Below are positions 25,683-35,275 of a stretch of DNA of 64,000 nt, piece by piece; position 1 is the first letter of the stretch; each line of letters opens with the position of its first letter. The stretch spans positions 1 to 64,000 of the forward strand of contig JAIRVH010000183.1 in the NCBI GenBank assembly GCA_031253985.1, written 5' to 3'. This DNA is from Sphingobacterium sp. Lineage in GTDB: Bacteria; Bacteroidota; Bacteroidia; Sphingobacteriales; Sphingobacteriaceae. The position numbers and the translations under genes are program-made. The notes below the pieces were generated by a model. That model saw nothing but the letters and a program-made list of their open reading frames with translations. It had not been told where the DNA came from and did no database searches.

Positions 25683-27260
25683 TTATATCCGCCGCAATCG
25701 CTCTTCTTCCAGATCCAGCTGATATAACTGCGAACGAACAAGTCCCTCATCAATGGTTGACTCGCAGTTTAATTTCTGAAGGTATTCTCGCTGCACATCC
25801 AAAAGCTCCATAAATATCTCTTTCGTTTTTTCGTTCATCCAGGAATCATCTGCCGCATTTACTTTTTCCTCCCAATGTTTCAAAATTCGGTCCATTACAT
25901 CACGGTTATGCAGTTCTTTTTCATGTTTATCCTTTAGAAATTGGTAAACATGATGTTTCAACCCCTGTTTCATACGGCGGCGAACTTCCTCTTCGGGTTC
26001 CTCTTCAAAGGAATCAAATAGTTTTGTCCGCCTGATCAGGTAGGGCAACGTAAGCCCCTGCACCAGCAGCGTGGACAGAATCACCACAAAGGTGATAAAT
26101 AGGATCAGGTTTCGCTGCGGAACGGCCACACCGTTCATAACGACGGGAATAGAAAGTGCCGCGGCCAGTGAAACCACTCCCCGCATGCCGGTCCAGCCCA
26201 ATAATAGGGGCATTAGAAAACGTTGTTTAAGCGACCGCGACCGTGGGGCTACAGTAGGGCGGAAAATTAGGGTAGCAATCATAGCCGCATACGAGCTGAT
26301 GATACGGGCAAGGATCAATACTGCTGTTACCAAAAGACCGTACACTATTGCCTCCCGGAGCGAGGTACCATTGGAACGCAAACCATCAACAATCTCTGGA
26401 AGATCTAATCCGATAATAAAAAATACAATACCATTGAGGATGAATACAAAACTCTCCCAAACACTTAAACCACGCACCCGGCTCGTGCTATTGAGGAATG
26501 TCAACCGCTGACCAGACATCAATAGACCACCCGCAACAACAGCCAATACCCCTGAGCTGTGGAACTGTTCTGCGATCCAATACATAAAATAGGGTTCTAT
26601 CAAGGTAAGGGCAATGTCCGATGGCGCATCTGTCGGTAGGCGTTTGTGTGCCTGAATAAAGAACCATCCCAATAAGAGGCCAATCCCCACCCCACCGACA
26701 AGCATCCAGATAAAGGATACTGCGGCTTGTCCCCATACAAATTGCCCTGTTCCCACAGCAATAAGGGCAAAACGGACAATGATCAATGAAGATGCATCAT
26801 TTAAGAGGCTTTCGCCCTCCAGGATAGCCGAAGTTGTTTTGGGAACTTTCACAAATTTCATAATAGCCCCCGTACTGACGGCATCCGGCGGCGAAACGAT
26901 ACCCCCAAGCAGAAAACCTAGCGCAAGTGTAAATCCCGGAATATAATAATTGGCTACCACCGCAACGGAAAGCGCAGTAAAAAACACGACTAAAAAGGCA
27001 AAACTCCCGATTATACGCCACCACTTCTTCATCTCCTTAAACGAAATAGACCAGGAAGCCTCGCAGAGCAATGGTGGTAAAAAAATGAGGAAGATGACAT
27101 CCGGGTCGATCGTTACTACAGGCAAAGTAGGAATAAAACTGATCAATAGTCCCGCCAGAACCAAGAGAATTGGATAGGCTATCCTAAGTTTGGTTGCCCA
27201 CATTTCGATCAATACGATGATCGCGATCATCGCGATAAATAAAGGAAACAAGCTATGCAT
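25683..27260 (-). CDS. Na+/H+ antiporter, CPA1 family
   Basis: This 525-residue membrane protein has about 12 hydrophobic helices in residues 1-410 and a charged cytoplasmic tail of about 110 residues. CPA1 signatures are FLPPLLCEASW, GGIVSPPDAVSTGAI and GESLLNDASSLI, where the N-D pair is the ion-binding site. It exchanges Na+ (or K+) for H+ at the inner membrane and helps pH and salt homeostasis. The tail with many Glu/Arg/Lys is typical of bacterial NhaP/YjcE-type members. Confidence 0.92.
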   Translation of the reverse strand: MHSLFPLFIAMIAIIVLIEMWATKLRIAYPILLVLAGLLISFIPTLPVVTIDPDVIFLIFLPPLLCEASWSISFKEMKKWWRIIGSFAFLVVFFTALSVAVVANYYIPGFTLALGFLLGGIVSPPDAVSTGAIMKFVKVPKTTSAILEGESLLNDASSLIIVRFALIAVGTGQFVWGQAAVSFIWMLVGGVGIGLLLGWFFIQAHKRLPTDAPSDIALTLIEPYFMYWIAEQFHSSGVLAVVAGGLLMSGQRLTFLNSTSRVRGLSVWESFVFILNGIVFFIIGLDLPEIVDGLRSNGTSLREAIVYGLLVTAVLILARIISSYAAMIATLIFRPTVAPRSRSLKQRFLMPLLLGWTGMRGVVSLAAALSIPVVMNGVAVPQRNLILFITFVVILSTLLVQGLTLPYLIRRTKLFDSFEEEPEEEVRRRMKQGLKHHVYQFLKDKHEKELHNRDVMDRILKHWEEKVNAADDSWMNEKTKEIFMELLDVQREYLQKLNCESTIDEGLVRSQLYQLDLEEERLRRI

Positions 27261-27353
27261 ACTGCTTTATAATTTATGGTCCTGAGATATCCTTTTTTTA
27301 TTGTAAATATCTCAAATGGAAATTAAAAAAACTCTTGGTCATCCTTTTTTTTT

Positions 27354-27402
27354 CTGTACCCCTGTTTTGACAACACTCTGTACCTAAACAGCATCCTGTA
27401 CC
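27354..27402 (+). promoter_or_regulatory. Three CTGTACC direct repeats, candidate MocR operator
   Basis: CTGTACC occurs at 27354, 27378 and 27396, with start-to-start spacings of 24 and 18 bp, 30-80 bp before the gene at 27433. MocR-type regulators are known to bind short direct repeats. The third gene downstream of these sites encodes such a regulator, so autoregulation is likely. The divergent antiporter start is at 27260 and could share control. Confidence 0.55.
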
Positions 27403-27432
27403 CTTCTTAAATTAGCAAAAAGATTTATCCTT

Positions 27433-27804
27433 ATGGCGACAACTGCAAATCAACCGTATCTGATCAGACAAGTGGATCTTTCTGATTTAGCGCTTATCAA
27501 AGAAATGCTCAACAAGAAACAGATAGATACAGCCACTATAGGCATGCCCTTTATGGTGCTCGATCACTGCAATCAATTAACAGCCGTTTCGTTCGTAACC
27601 ACCTGTAAAAAGAACCGTTTATCGATCGAAATCACCTACGAAGTGCCTATTTCGGACACGCTTTCCAAATTATTCATGGACAAAGCACAATTCTTTTTCG
27701 AGCACCAACTGATGGAGATGTTTGGTTCAGAAGAATCGCTCCGAAAAGGAGTGCATCGATATAACAACTGGTTAAATCAAAACAGAAACAGTAAATTAGC
27801 ATAA
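27433..27804 (+). CDS. Small protein coupled to MocR regulator (123 aa)
   Basis: This 123-residue soluble protein of unknown function begins MATTANQPYLIRQVDLSDLA and has a mixed alpha/beta pattern; the start YLIRQVDLSDL loosely resembles a GNAT N-terminus, but no acetyl-CoA motif is seen. It ends 2 bp before the ATG of the MocR gene, and the TAAGG at the junction serves as both stop and ribosome-binding site, so translation is coupled. It may be a ligand-sensing or accessory protein for that regulator; this is inference. Confidence 0.65.
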   Translation: MATTANQPYLIRQVDLSDLALIKEMLNKKQIDTATIGMPFMVLDHCNQLTAVSFVTTCKKNRLSIEITYEVPISDTLSKLFMDKAQFFFEHQLMEMFGSEESLRKGVHRYNNWLNQNRNSKLA

Positions 27805-27806
27805 GG

Positions 27807-29222
27807 ATGGAACAGCAACTTTTATATAAGAAAATAGCCAATATTGTCGAGAATCAGATAAAAAATGGATCTCTGGCCTACGGAGACCGTTTGCCTTCTG
27901 TCCGAAGTGCCCAAAAATTATACAATGTAAGTTTAAATACAGCGAAGAGCGCCTATATGGAACTGGAAAGCAGATCACTTATTGAATCGCGTCCAAAGTC
28001 AGGCTTTTTCGTCAGCCAGTCCGGGCTTCGCCGAATGGCTATTCCTTCTACTTCCACATTTAAAATCGACGAAAAGAAACAGGATCCTGCCGCATTGATC
28101 GATAAGGTATTCCATTCACTGGAAGACAAAGAAATTACGCGTTTTTCACTTGGTTTACCCGACCCTTCTTTGCTCCCGATTCAAAAACTAAATCGCTGTA
28201 TTATAGAATCTGTACATGAATTACATGATTATGGGGATCAGTACGGACAGGTACAGGGAAGTCCCAGCCTACGGAAAGAAATCGCAAAATGGTCGTTGGT
28301 ACTTGAAGGAAAAATAAGTGACGATAACCTCATTATCACATCTGGTGCCATGAATGCCATCTACAGCTGTCTCCGTGCTGTTACGAAGCCTGGCGACACC
28401 GTAGCTGTGGAAAGCCCCCTTTATTTTGGTTTTATTCAGGCGTTTCAATTGCTGGGCCTCAAAACTATCGAGATTCCGACTCACCCTATTACGGGTATTG
28501 AGCTGGATGCCCTAAAAAAGGTCATTCACAAAATTGACGTCTGCTGTTTTGTTTCCAACTTCAGCAATCCATTGGGTGCACTCATGCCCGAAGAGCATAA
28601 AAGAGAGCTTGTCAAACTGCTCGCCCATCACCATATTCCATTGATCGAAGATGACCTGTATGGGAATATCTATTTCGGCGCATCACGCCCCAAACCCTGC
28701 AAATATTTCGATGAGGAAGGGCTGGTCATGTGGTGTGGATCATTTACCAAGGTATTGGCGCCAAGTTTTCGGCTCGGATGGGTGGAACCGGGGCAATACA
28801 AGGATAAGATCCTAAAACAAAAACTCATACAGACGATTTCACAGCCGGCTATTTATCAGGAAGCGGTTTCGAAATTCCTACAGATCGGCCGGTACGACCA
28901 TCACCTCAACAGCTTTCGAAAAAAACTATACAGCAACTACATAAATTTTAGAAACAGTATCGAAGCGCATTTTCCCGAAAACACAAAAATGTCCCAGCCT
29001 GAGGGCGGATTTGTACTTTGGCTAGAACTGGACCCAAAAATTGACTCGACTGTACTCTATGATTATGCCCTCAAACAAAAATTGAGCTTTGCCCCAGGAA
29101 GGATGTTTACGCAGCATGATCAGTTCAAGAACTGTATTCGGCTCAATTATGCGGTAAACTGGAACGAAAAGACAGCTCAGGATCTGATGCGCCTTGGACG
29201 ATTTTTCAAAGCTGTATTGTAA
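27807..29222 (+). CDS. MocR/PdxR-type GntR regulator with aminotransferase domain
   Basis: This 471-residue protein has a GntR winged helix (about 1-75: YGDRLPSVRSAQKLYNVSLN) fused to a fold-type I PLP aminotransferase domain (about 110-470). The PLP lysine is in CGSFTKVLAPSFRLGW (about Lys315), and ITSGAMNAI plus SNPLGALMP are also typical. MocR proteins use bound PLP or its amino-acid adducts as signal and control vitamin B6, GABA or transport genes. The target here is unknown; the coupled upstream gene and the CTGTACC repeats suggest autoregulation. Confidence 0.9.
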   Translation: MEQQLLYKKIANIVENQIKNGSLAYGDRLPSVRSAQKLYNVSLNTAKSAYMELESRSLIESRPKSGFFVSQSGLRRMAIPSTSTFKIDEKKQDPAALIDKVFHSLEDKEITRFSLGLPDPSLLPIQKLNRCIIESVHELHDYGDQYGQVQGSPSLRKEIAKWSLVLEGKISDDNLIITSGAMNAIYSCLRAVTKPGDTVAVESPLYFGFIQAFQLLGLKTIEIPTHPITGIELDALKKVIHKIDVCCFVSNFSNPLGALMPEEHKRELVKLLAHHHIPLIEDDLYGNIYFGASRPKPCKYFDEEGLVMWCGSFTKVLAPSFRLGWVEPGQYKDKILKQKLIQTISQPAIYQEAVSKFLQIGRYDHHLNSFRKKLYSNYINFRNSIEAHFPENTKMSQPEGGFVLWLELDPKIDSTVLYDYALKQKLSFAPGRMFTQHDQFKNCIRLNYAVNWNEKTAQDLMRLGRFFKAVL

Positions 29223-29227
29223 TAAAA

Positions 29228-30001
29228 TCAATTCCAGTCTATTTCATTGTCAACAGGCTGAATAGGTGGCGGGATTCCTTTAGAGACTTCTTTCGGAAAA
29301 ATAACTCTTTTCCCATCGCGGATCAGCATGGCATCAAACACTTCTCCGGTCATCAATGTGCTATCGTTGGATAAGAATTGGTCAGTGCCATCAGGGGTTG
29401 TCAGCCATGATCTAACCGTAACCAAACAAAGGATCACTGCATTTTCACTGCCTTGAAGCGGAAAAAATATAGAACGGTCCTCGCGGGGATGATCGCTCAA
29501 TAGCTCAAGATCTTTACTGGCATGGATAACCATATCATTCTGCTCATTGACCTGAATTACGATACAGTACATTTTGATCAGGAGTTTAACCAATCTCTCC
29601 TGAACATTCCTGAAATGATGTAAGCTCCGCAATGAAATCCGCATTTCAAGACTATTTTTTTCTTCATTAAACTCCGCCACCGGTGCATTCATAAAGAACC
29701 TTCCCAAACTCGTCTTTAAAGAAAACCGAAATCCTTTCAATGGGGATACATCGCCATACCCCAATCGGAGACTCCCCAAATCATGTATCGTATCATTGCG
29801 TACTGCTTTATACAAAGCACCCTGCAGCCGGATATAGGTAGAGCGATTGCAAGCTATTTGCTGGATCACTTTCAGCATATCGTACAAGCGGCTAGACAAC
29901 CTGTTATTGTACGCAAAATCACAACCAGTCAGCTTGCTGTACGCACTTACATTGTAATCACTGCGATGCTTTCTTTTTGGTTTCCCGGAAAAACTGGACA
30001 T
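29228..30001 (-). CDS. Conserved-looking protein of unknown function (257 aa)
   Basis: This 257-residue protein was not recognised. It has no signal peptide or membrane helix. It starts with a basic segment (GKPKRKHRSD), followed by an alternating pattern with YIRLQGALYKAVRNDTIHDL. The C-terminus is Pro-rich (SKGIPPPIQPVDNEIDWN). It is convergent with the MocR gene, with 5 bp between stops. Codon use looks like its neighbours. The 440 bases upstream are non-coding. Confidence 0.65.
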   Translation of the reverse strand: MSSFSGKPKRKHRSDYNVSAYSKLTGCDFAYNNRLSSRLYDMLKVIQQIACNRSTYIRLQGALYKAVRNDTIHDLGSLRLGYGDVSPLKGFRFSLKTSLGRFFMNAPVAEFNEEKNSLEMRISLRSLHHFRNVQERLVKLLIKMYCIVIQVNEQNDMVIHASKDLELLSDHPREDRSIFFPLQGSENAVILCLVTVRSWLTTPDGTDQFLSNDSTLMTGEVFDAMLIRDGKRVIFPKEVSKGIPPPIQPVDNEIDWN

Positions 30002-30060
30002 ATATTTATCCCATTGGTTATATTTAAAAATACAACAATAATTCTATTTATACAAGAAAA

Positions 30061-30240
30061 CTCCCCTCAAGTCCCCTAAACTCCCTTCGAGTCCCCTAAA
30101 GTCCCCACATCATTCGACAACGCTTCGCATCCGCTCCGGGGCAGGCTCGGGACTGAGTCTAGTCTACTTCGTCCCTTGTTCGGCTAAGCTTCGGCTGATG
30201 CTCGGCAACAACGCGAACAAGAGGCAAACCATAGTCAACG
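30061..30240. repeat. Repeat-like GC-rich non-coding block
   Basis: At 30061-30100 a 20-bp unit (CTCCCCTCAAGTCCCCTAAA) is repeated with two changes, then a third partial copy begins. After it, to about 30240, is a stretch clearly richer in GC than its surroundings, with repeats of TTCGGCT/CTCGGC spaced by about 11 bp and outer arms TTGTTCG/CGAACAA. No coding frame makes sense. It may be a species-specific intergenic repeat element. Confidence 0.5.
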
Positions 30241-30369
30241 GAGAGGCGAAGCAATCTCCTACCTGTACATAAGGAATACCGAAGAATTACCGAACGCTGC
30301 CCGACGCTTTACCGAGCGGGCTTAACATAGAAAATGGTACCTTAATAGTGCTTTAGCTGTGCTACAATA

Positions 30370-30400
30370 TACCAAGGGCGCCTTGTGGGCGCCCTTGGTA
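30370..30400. terminator. Strong hairpin downstream of the PepSY gene
   Basis: Perfect 13-bp arms TACCAAGGGCGCC (30370-30382) and GGCGCCCTTGGTA (30388-30400) enclose a 5-nt loop. It lies 45 bp past the stop of the leftward PepSY gene, so it is the likely end of the iron-uptake operon, although the following T tract is weak. Confidence 0.65.
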
Positions 30401-30445
30401 TTAAAAACGAAGTAAATTTACTTCACAGAGAGAAAAGAATCCTTG

Positions 30446-32095
30446 TTAACGAATTGTCTCAAAGAATTTTTTAGTCTTGTTATAGGCAAATACCCCGATT
30501 ATACCGATCATCAGCCATAAAAAGTCGACGGCAAAAATATCCTGCTGTCCATTGCGAAATGTATCCCAGATCCAATTACCGGTCATAAAACCATTGACAA
30601 GCGGAATAAAAAAGGCCAATATGCTTCCGACCAACAATGTTTCCCGATTAGTTCTCCGAATGCTTCTGCGGACAATATAATAGAGTGAGAATACAAGCCA
30701 GCTGTAAAAATATACCCGGTATATAAAGTCCTGATTGACCGCTGGACTCAATTTAATAGCAATGAAAGTCAAGGCTGTGACAGGCAGCATCGTCAGACAT
30801 ATGGCGGTAAAGACATTGGCTGCCCAAAAATTGAATTTCCGTTTTCTCGGGATCACGTTGTTTTTATCGCGTGCAACCAACCAGATCAAAATACCCGAGA
30901 TAATGACCAAACAGCCCATAACCCCTAAAATAAAGTATACCATCTTGAGCGGATAGCCACCATAGTCGCCATAATGCAGGCGATACAAGAGACTCCGCAC
31001 ACCATCGCCATAAGTTCCATCACTGAGCGGAGATTTCTCAACAACAACCTTATTGTCTGCCACCTTAACGGATAGCACACCTGATCCCGCAAAGCTTTTA
31101 TTGAAATGCGGCTCCAGTTCCATGACAACATGCATATTGGAATCCGCATAGTTTTTGATCGTGATCCGCTTAAAATCTGCATCAGGCCATTTATATTTCG
31201 CCTGATCCAAAAATGGAGCAATTTTTACGTCTGTATTTAAGGGCTTATAAGTATACGGAAAATCTGTTGCGGCAGTAACACCTATATCCTGATACATTTT
31301 TTGCTGATCACCTTCATAAAGCAATTTGCTTAGAGGCAAAGCCAATACAGCATTGATAATCAAAAACGTACCTGTCACAGCAAAAATAAATTGAAATGGA
31401 AAACCGATAACTCCCAAAGCAGTGTGCATATCGGTCCATACCGTCTTCCATTTACTGAAGGGTCTGAACACGAAGAAATTTGAGACGATCTTGTCCCAGT
31501 GCAGCAATAACCCCGTAATAAGAACAAATAGGAAAATAAAAGCAGTAATTCCAGCAATAAGATAACCAAATGGGGCTATTCCTACCCGTATTGGCACCTG
31601 ATTGAGCTGCGCCAGAAAATGTAAACGAAACAAGAATTCTCCCATATCGTAATTCTGCACATAGTCTCCCGGCTTTTTATTTGCAAAATTGTAGGTAAAG
31701 TTTTTCGAGTCATCATCGCCGCCTCTTCTGCGGCTGTTCTTTTTTGCCGTTTTCTGCTCTGGCGTTATCTTGGCCAGATTTTCCTTATTTAAGATACTAT
31801 CATTAGATGCACTCAGGCCTACGTAAGCCGCGGTCTCTTCCCGGTGCATATAAAAGGTGATATCACGTCCATGAAGATTTGTCTGTCCCTTGAGCGAATC
31901 AAGCACACGATCAAAGTTTTGATAGTCTTCGCGATAGGTCTTATAAGAAGTATTATTCTGCCAGGCAGCAATTTCATTCCTGAAAAATGCAAATGACCCC
32001 GCAAAAAATATCACATAGAGAATAGCGCAGATAATGATGCCGCTAATGGTATGTGTATTGAAGTAGATATTGTAATTTCGGATATTCATGATCAA
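30446..32095 (-). CDS. PepSY-associated transmembrane protein
   Basis: This 549-residue inner-membrane protein has a first TM helix at about 18-40 (TISGIIICAILYVIFFAG), a large periplasmic loop, and further helices near residues 185, 230, 385 and in the C-terminal 120 residues. This is the PepSY_TM arrangement of proteins such as those beside siderophore receptors, proposed to reduce or help release iron from siderophores. The start may be the second Met (32089). It is the last gene of an operon with a TonB receptor. Confidence 0.82.
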   Translation of the reverse strand: MIMNIRNYNIYFNTHTISGIIICAILYVIFFAGSFAFFRNEIAAWQNNTSYKTYREDYQNFDRVLDSLKGQTNLHGRDITFYMHREETAAYVGLSASNDSILNKENLAKITPEQKTAKKNSRRRGGDDDSKNFTYNFANKKPGDYVQNYDMGEFLFRLHFLAQLNQVPIRVGIAPFGYLIAGITAFIFLFVLITGLLLHWDKIVSNFFVFRPFSKWKTVWTDMHTALGVIGFPFQFIFAVTGTFLIINAVLALPLSKLLYEGDQQKMYQDIGVTAATDFPYTYKPLNTDVKIAPFLDQAKYKWPDADFKRITIKNYADSNMHVVMELEPHFNKSFAGSGVLSVKVADNKVVVEKSPLSDGTYGDGVRSLLYRLHYGDYGGYPLKMVYFILGVMGCLVIISGILIWLVARDKNNVIPRKRKFNFWAANVFTAICLTMLPVTALTFIAIKLSPAVNQDFIYRVYFYSWLVFSLYYIVRRSIRRTNRETLLVGSILAFFIPLVNGFMTGNWIWDTFRNGQQDIFAVDFLWLMIGIIGVFAYNKTKKFFETIR

Positions 32096-32374
32096 TTACA
32101 TGTTGAAGAAATAAGGCAGGGAGAAAATTGCTGCCAGGAGCAAATATATCCCCCATATTTTCCACCCGTTTTTTGCAAGGAAAGCGAGCAATAGCAGTAC
32201 TGCCCATAACAGATAACCGGTGAAGCACGCCGTAATGACAACATCCTTTTTCTCAAAAATATGTGTGACCAAGACATGGAAGGCGAGCATGACAACATAG
32301 CCGCCGATAAATCCGGCTGTAATTTTCAGGAATCGCTGAAAGGGCGTGCTGAGGTATTTTTTATTAGCAGGCAT
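32096..32374 (-). CDS. Small membrane protein of the siderophore operon (92 aa)
   Basis: This 92-residue protein with three hydrophobic helices lies directly before the PepSY gene (adjacent, 0-bp gap). Its size and position match the DUF3649-like small membrane proteins that accompany PepSY proteins in proteobacterial siderophore operons. The sequence similarity could not be tested. Probably an accessory of iron reduction or uptake at the inner membrane. Confidence 0.65.
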   Translation of the reverse strand: MPANKKYLSTPFQRFLKITAGFIGGYVVMLAFHVLVTHIFEKKDVVITACFTGYLLWAVLLLLAFLAKNGWKIWGIYLLLAAIFSLPYFFNM

Positions 32375-32384
32375 ATTCTATCGG

Positions 32385-32717
32385 TTAGGAAATCAATAAT
32401 TCGACACAAAGGCTAAATAAATACAGGCCCAAAATTGGATATAACTTAAAATAGCGATAAGGATTTAATAATACCACGAGGCTCATCATGCACATGAAAT
32501 AGGCAAAAAACGCAAAAAAACCGGCTCCAAAACCTTGCAGATAAAGTATGGCCCCGAATGGAAAAAGCAGCATCACCATGCTCAATGTGCGCACAAACAT
32601 AGTTTGTGCGCACATTTTTTCAAGCCATTGTGGTCTAGGGCCAAATTTCACTTTTTTGCTTGTGTTATAAAAAAGATAGGCTCCCATGAGTATAACGATT
32701 AACAGTGTACTATACAT
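32385..32717 (-). CDS. Small membrane protein of the siderophore operon (110 aa)
   Basis: This 110-residue protein has about four hydrophobic helices and no soluble domain. It lies between the TonB receptor and the 92-residue membrane protein. In proteobacteria the equivalent slot is filled by a DUF3325 protein of the same size. That analogy is by position and size only. The two small membrane proteins and the PepSY protein probably form one inner-membrane unit. Confidence 0.6.
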   Translation of the reverse strand: MYSTLLIVILMGAYLFYNTSKKVKFGPRPQWLEKMCAQTMFVRTLSMVMLLFPFGAILYLQGFGAGFFAFFAYFMCMMSLVVLLNPYRYFKLYPILGLYLFSLCVELLIS

Positions 32718-32746
32718 CGATTCTATAATTTATCTGGATCGTTTAT

Positions 32747-35161
32747 TTAAAACTTATAGGTAACCCCCATACGGAAATTACGTCTAGCTTCTACGATATA
32801 GGAATAATAATCCACACCACCGAGCTTCTGAACTGCCGCACTTGCTTTGGAGATCGATCCGGCTGTCAACAATTTGCGGTTGTCCAATAGGTTATTAACC
32901 ATAAGAGAAATATTATATCTTCCTTTTTGATAGCTTATTCCACCGTCCGTACGCAAATAATTTTTGAAATTACTTTCTTTTGTTGTTCCGATTGCGCGAT
33001 CAAACATTCCTTGAACACTCCCCGTAAATCCTAGACCTTTTAATAAGCCTTGTTGTAAACGATAAATTACCCAAGCATTCGCAGTATGTTTAGCTGTATT
33101 TGGCGTAATATTACCTATATTTTCTTCTTTAGTATCTTTTGAGATCTTCGAATCTGTCAAAGCATAGTTGGCATTGACACTTAATCCTTTTACAATCTCA
33201 CCGGTAACATCAAATTCTATCCCTTTTGTGGTTGTTTCTCCAAGTTGCATTGAATAGAAGCCGCCATTGGGATTCGGATGTTCAGAATCTTCAGCTAAAG
33301 CATTTTTGCGTTTGATTTGATAAGCACTCAAGGTCGAGATCCATTTTCCTCCAGCCCATTCCTTCTTAACACCTGCTTCGAGACTATTGCCTCGAATTGG
33401 CCTAAAGGCATTTCCCTGCCAATCTGTTCCAGAAACAGGCACAAACGACTGATCGAAGAGACCATAAACGCTCATAGAAGAATTTACCAGATAATTCAAC
33501 CCTACCCTAGGGCTCCATACCTTATCTTTTGCAGGATCGCCATTTGTTTTTGAAACGACATTTGATGAAGTAAAGCGCAATCCCACAGATAACTTCAAAC
33601 GGTCCTCTAAGAATGCCATTTCATCTTGTGCATATAGTGACGTATAAGATGAACTTGTAATGTAGGCTTGGCTTTTGGCACGTTCCTTAATACTCAAAGT
33701 GCGATCTACCTTTGGAAAAACACTTTCAGGGATACCATACACAGGGTTGTAAACATTCAAGGGATCTCCAGGAATAACGGGCAACAATGAACTAAAATCA
33801 CCCCAAAATTTCTTATTTCCATAATCCACACCCGCCAAGATCCGGTGTCTAATACTTCCTGTCCGTTCTTCGCCATTAAATGAGAACTGTCCAAACTTAT
33901 TTTCACCATGCTCATCAGCTGTATTATAGTATCGCGGCATATTTCCTTGTGCCGTCATATAATTCAACCAAGTGCTTGTTGCTTTCATATCGAAATTAAA
34001 ATAGGCTGCCTGGGCATGAAACTTCCATTTTTCACTCAATTTTCGATCAAAATAAAGATACGCGCTATGATCTCTAAGTTTACCGGGTTCCATCCCCGGA
34101 TCACCATAGAAAAAGTCATTAGCAATTCCCGGATCAGCAAAACCTTTTGGTGAAAAGGTATAATTCCCATTATTCAGGTACGATGAGCCCTGAAAGGTAT
34201 ACTCTGCTGTGATAGCTGTCAGTGAATCGATATTATAAGTCAATACTGGAGCGACGACAAGACGATTACTATTATTGTATTTGGTGAAGAACTTCTTTTT
34301 CTGGCCTGCTACATTTAGACGGTAAATCAATTTATTGCTTTTGGTAATCCGGCCGTCCAAATCGATAGCCCCACGGTACAAATCAAAACTCCCTGTATTC
34401 AATGTCACCGCGCCCTTAGTATTGCCTGTCGGCTTCTTGGTCACTACGTTATAAAACCCTCCTGGTTCACCGTTGGCAAGCATAAAGCCTGCAGGTCCTT
34501 TCACAAATTCAATACGCTCAATCATACTCGCATCTTCGGCAGTTGGTCCCCACGAAGCTTCAATATTCATCCCGTTGCGGAATGCCGGGATCTTAGAACC
34601 GCGCATACGGATATTCGCATACTGATTGTCCCAGTGCCCCTGACGTGTTGCCCCACTGATATTACGTGTAATACCGTCCACAATATCAAAAACCTGTTGA
34701 TCGGCCATTAAGTCCGATGAAATAACCTGTATGTTTTGAGGTAACTCCAAAATAGGTGTTTTAAGGCGTAATGATCCAGATATACTGTCAAACTTATAGT
34801 GCTCATAGTATTTACCATACACCGCAACTTCGTCGATAGCTTGGGATTGGTCTTTAAGGATGATGGGACCAAGGTTTGTTGTCTCATCTGTTACGTTCAC
34901 TTCCATGGTGTGCTTACCATAACCGATCGCTTTAATCTCGATATGATAGGTTTTGGATGAAAGTTTATAAAAAGCGAAATGACCTTCACTGTCTGTACTT
35001 GTCGTCACACCTGTATTGGTTAATTTTACTGTCGCTCCTTTGATAGGTTCGGATTTTTCATTGATAAGTATTCCTTCAATTACTTTGTTCGTCTGTGCCT
35101 GTGCAACAGAAAAAATCGAACTAATCATAGGTATAGCTAGAAAGGATAAAGTTTTATTCAT
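32747..35161 (-). CDS. TonB-dependent siderophore receptor
   Basis: This 804-residue outer-membrane receptor starts at 35161: MNKTLSFLAIPMISSIFSVA with cleavage after AQAQ. The longer frame from 35236 would put 25 extra residues before the signal. A carboxypeptidase-regulatory-like domain covers about 27-105. The plug has ELPQNIQVISSDLMADQQV and IEFVKGPAGFMLANGEPGG, as in FhuE/FpvA-type siderophore receptors. A 22-strand barrel ends in ...RMGVTYKF. The neighbouring PepSY and small membrane proteins support ferric-siderophore uptake. The specific ligand is unknown. Confidence 0.92.
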   Translation of the reverse strand: MNKTLSFLAIPMISSIFSVAQAQTNKVIEGILINEKSEPIKGATVKLTNTGVTTSTDSEGHFAFYKLSSKTYHIEIKAIGYGKHTMEVNVTDETTNLGPIILKDQSQAIDEVAVYGKYYEHYKFDSISGSLRLKTPILELPQNIQVISSDLMADQQVFDIVDGITRNISGATRQGHWDNQYANIRMRGSKIPAFRNGMNIEASWGPTAEDASMIERIEFVKGPAGFMLANGEPGGFYNVVTKKPTGNTKGAVTLNTGSFDLYRGAIDLDGRITKSNKLIYRLNVAGQKKKFFTKYNNSNRLVVAPVLTYNIDSLTAITAEYTFQGSSYLNNGNYTFSPKGFADPGIANDFFYGDPGMEPGKLRDHSAYLYFDRKLSEKWKFHAQAAYFNFDMKATSTWLNYMTAQGNMPRYYNTADEHGENKFGQFSFNGEERTGSIRHRILAGVDYGNKKFWGDFSSLLPVIPGDPLNVYNPVYGIPESVFPKVDRTLSIKERAKSQAYITSSSYTSLYAQDEMAFLEDRLKLSVGLRFTSSNVVSKTNGDPAKDKVWSPRVGLNYLVNSSMSVYGLFDQSFVPVSGTDWQGNAFRPIRGNSLEAGVKKEWAGGKWISTLSAYQIKRKNALAEDSEHPNPNGGFYSMQLGETTTKGIEFDVTGEIVKGLSVNANYALTDSKISKDTKEENIGNITPNTAKHTANAWVIYRLQQGLLKGLGFTGSVQGMFDRAIGTTKESNFKNYLRTDGGISYQKGRYNISLMVNNLLDNRKLLTAGSISKASAAVQKLGGVDYYSYIVEARRNFRMGVTYKF

Positions 35162-35275
35162 GAATGTAGTATGGTAGATGTTTTTTATAGTAGATATGCT
35201 TTGTATTGGGATCCATTGTTGTTTCTCATGTTTCAAATGGATCCCTATTATTTTCAGTCGGAGTTATAACCCGCG

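Noticed and set aside
26071..26511. Plus-strand frame of 146 codons within the antiporter gene
   Set aside because: It lies entirely inside the antisense of a clear membrane-transporter gene and has a composition typical of a shadow frame.
30061..30108. CRISPR-like repeat
   Set aside because: The 20-bp units are directly adjacent without spacers and differ between copies.
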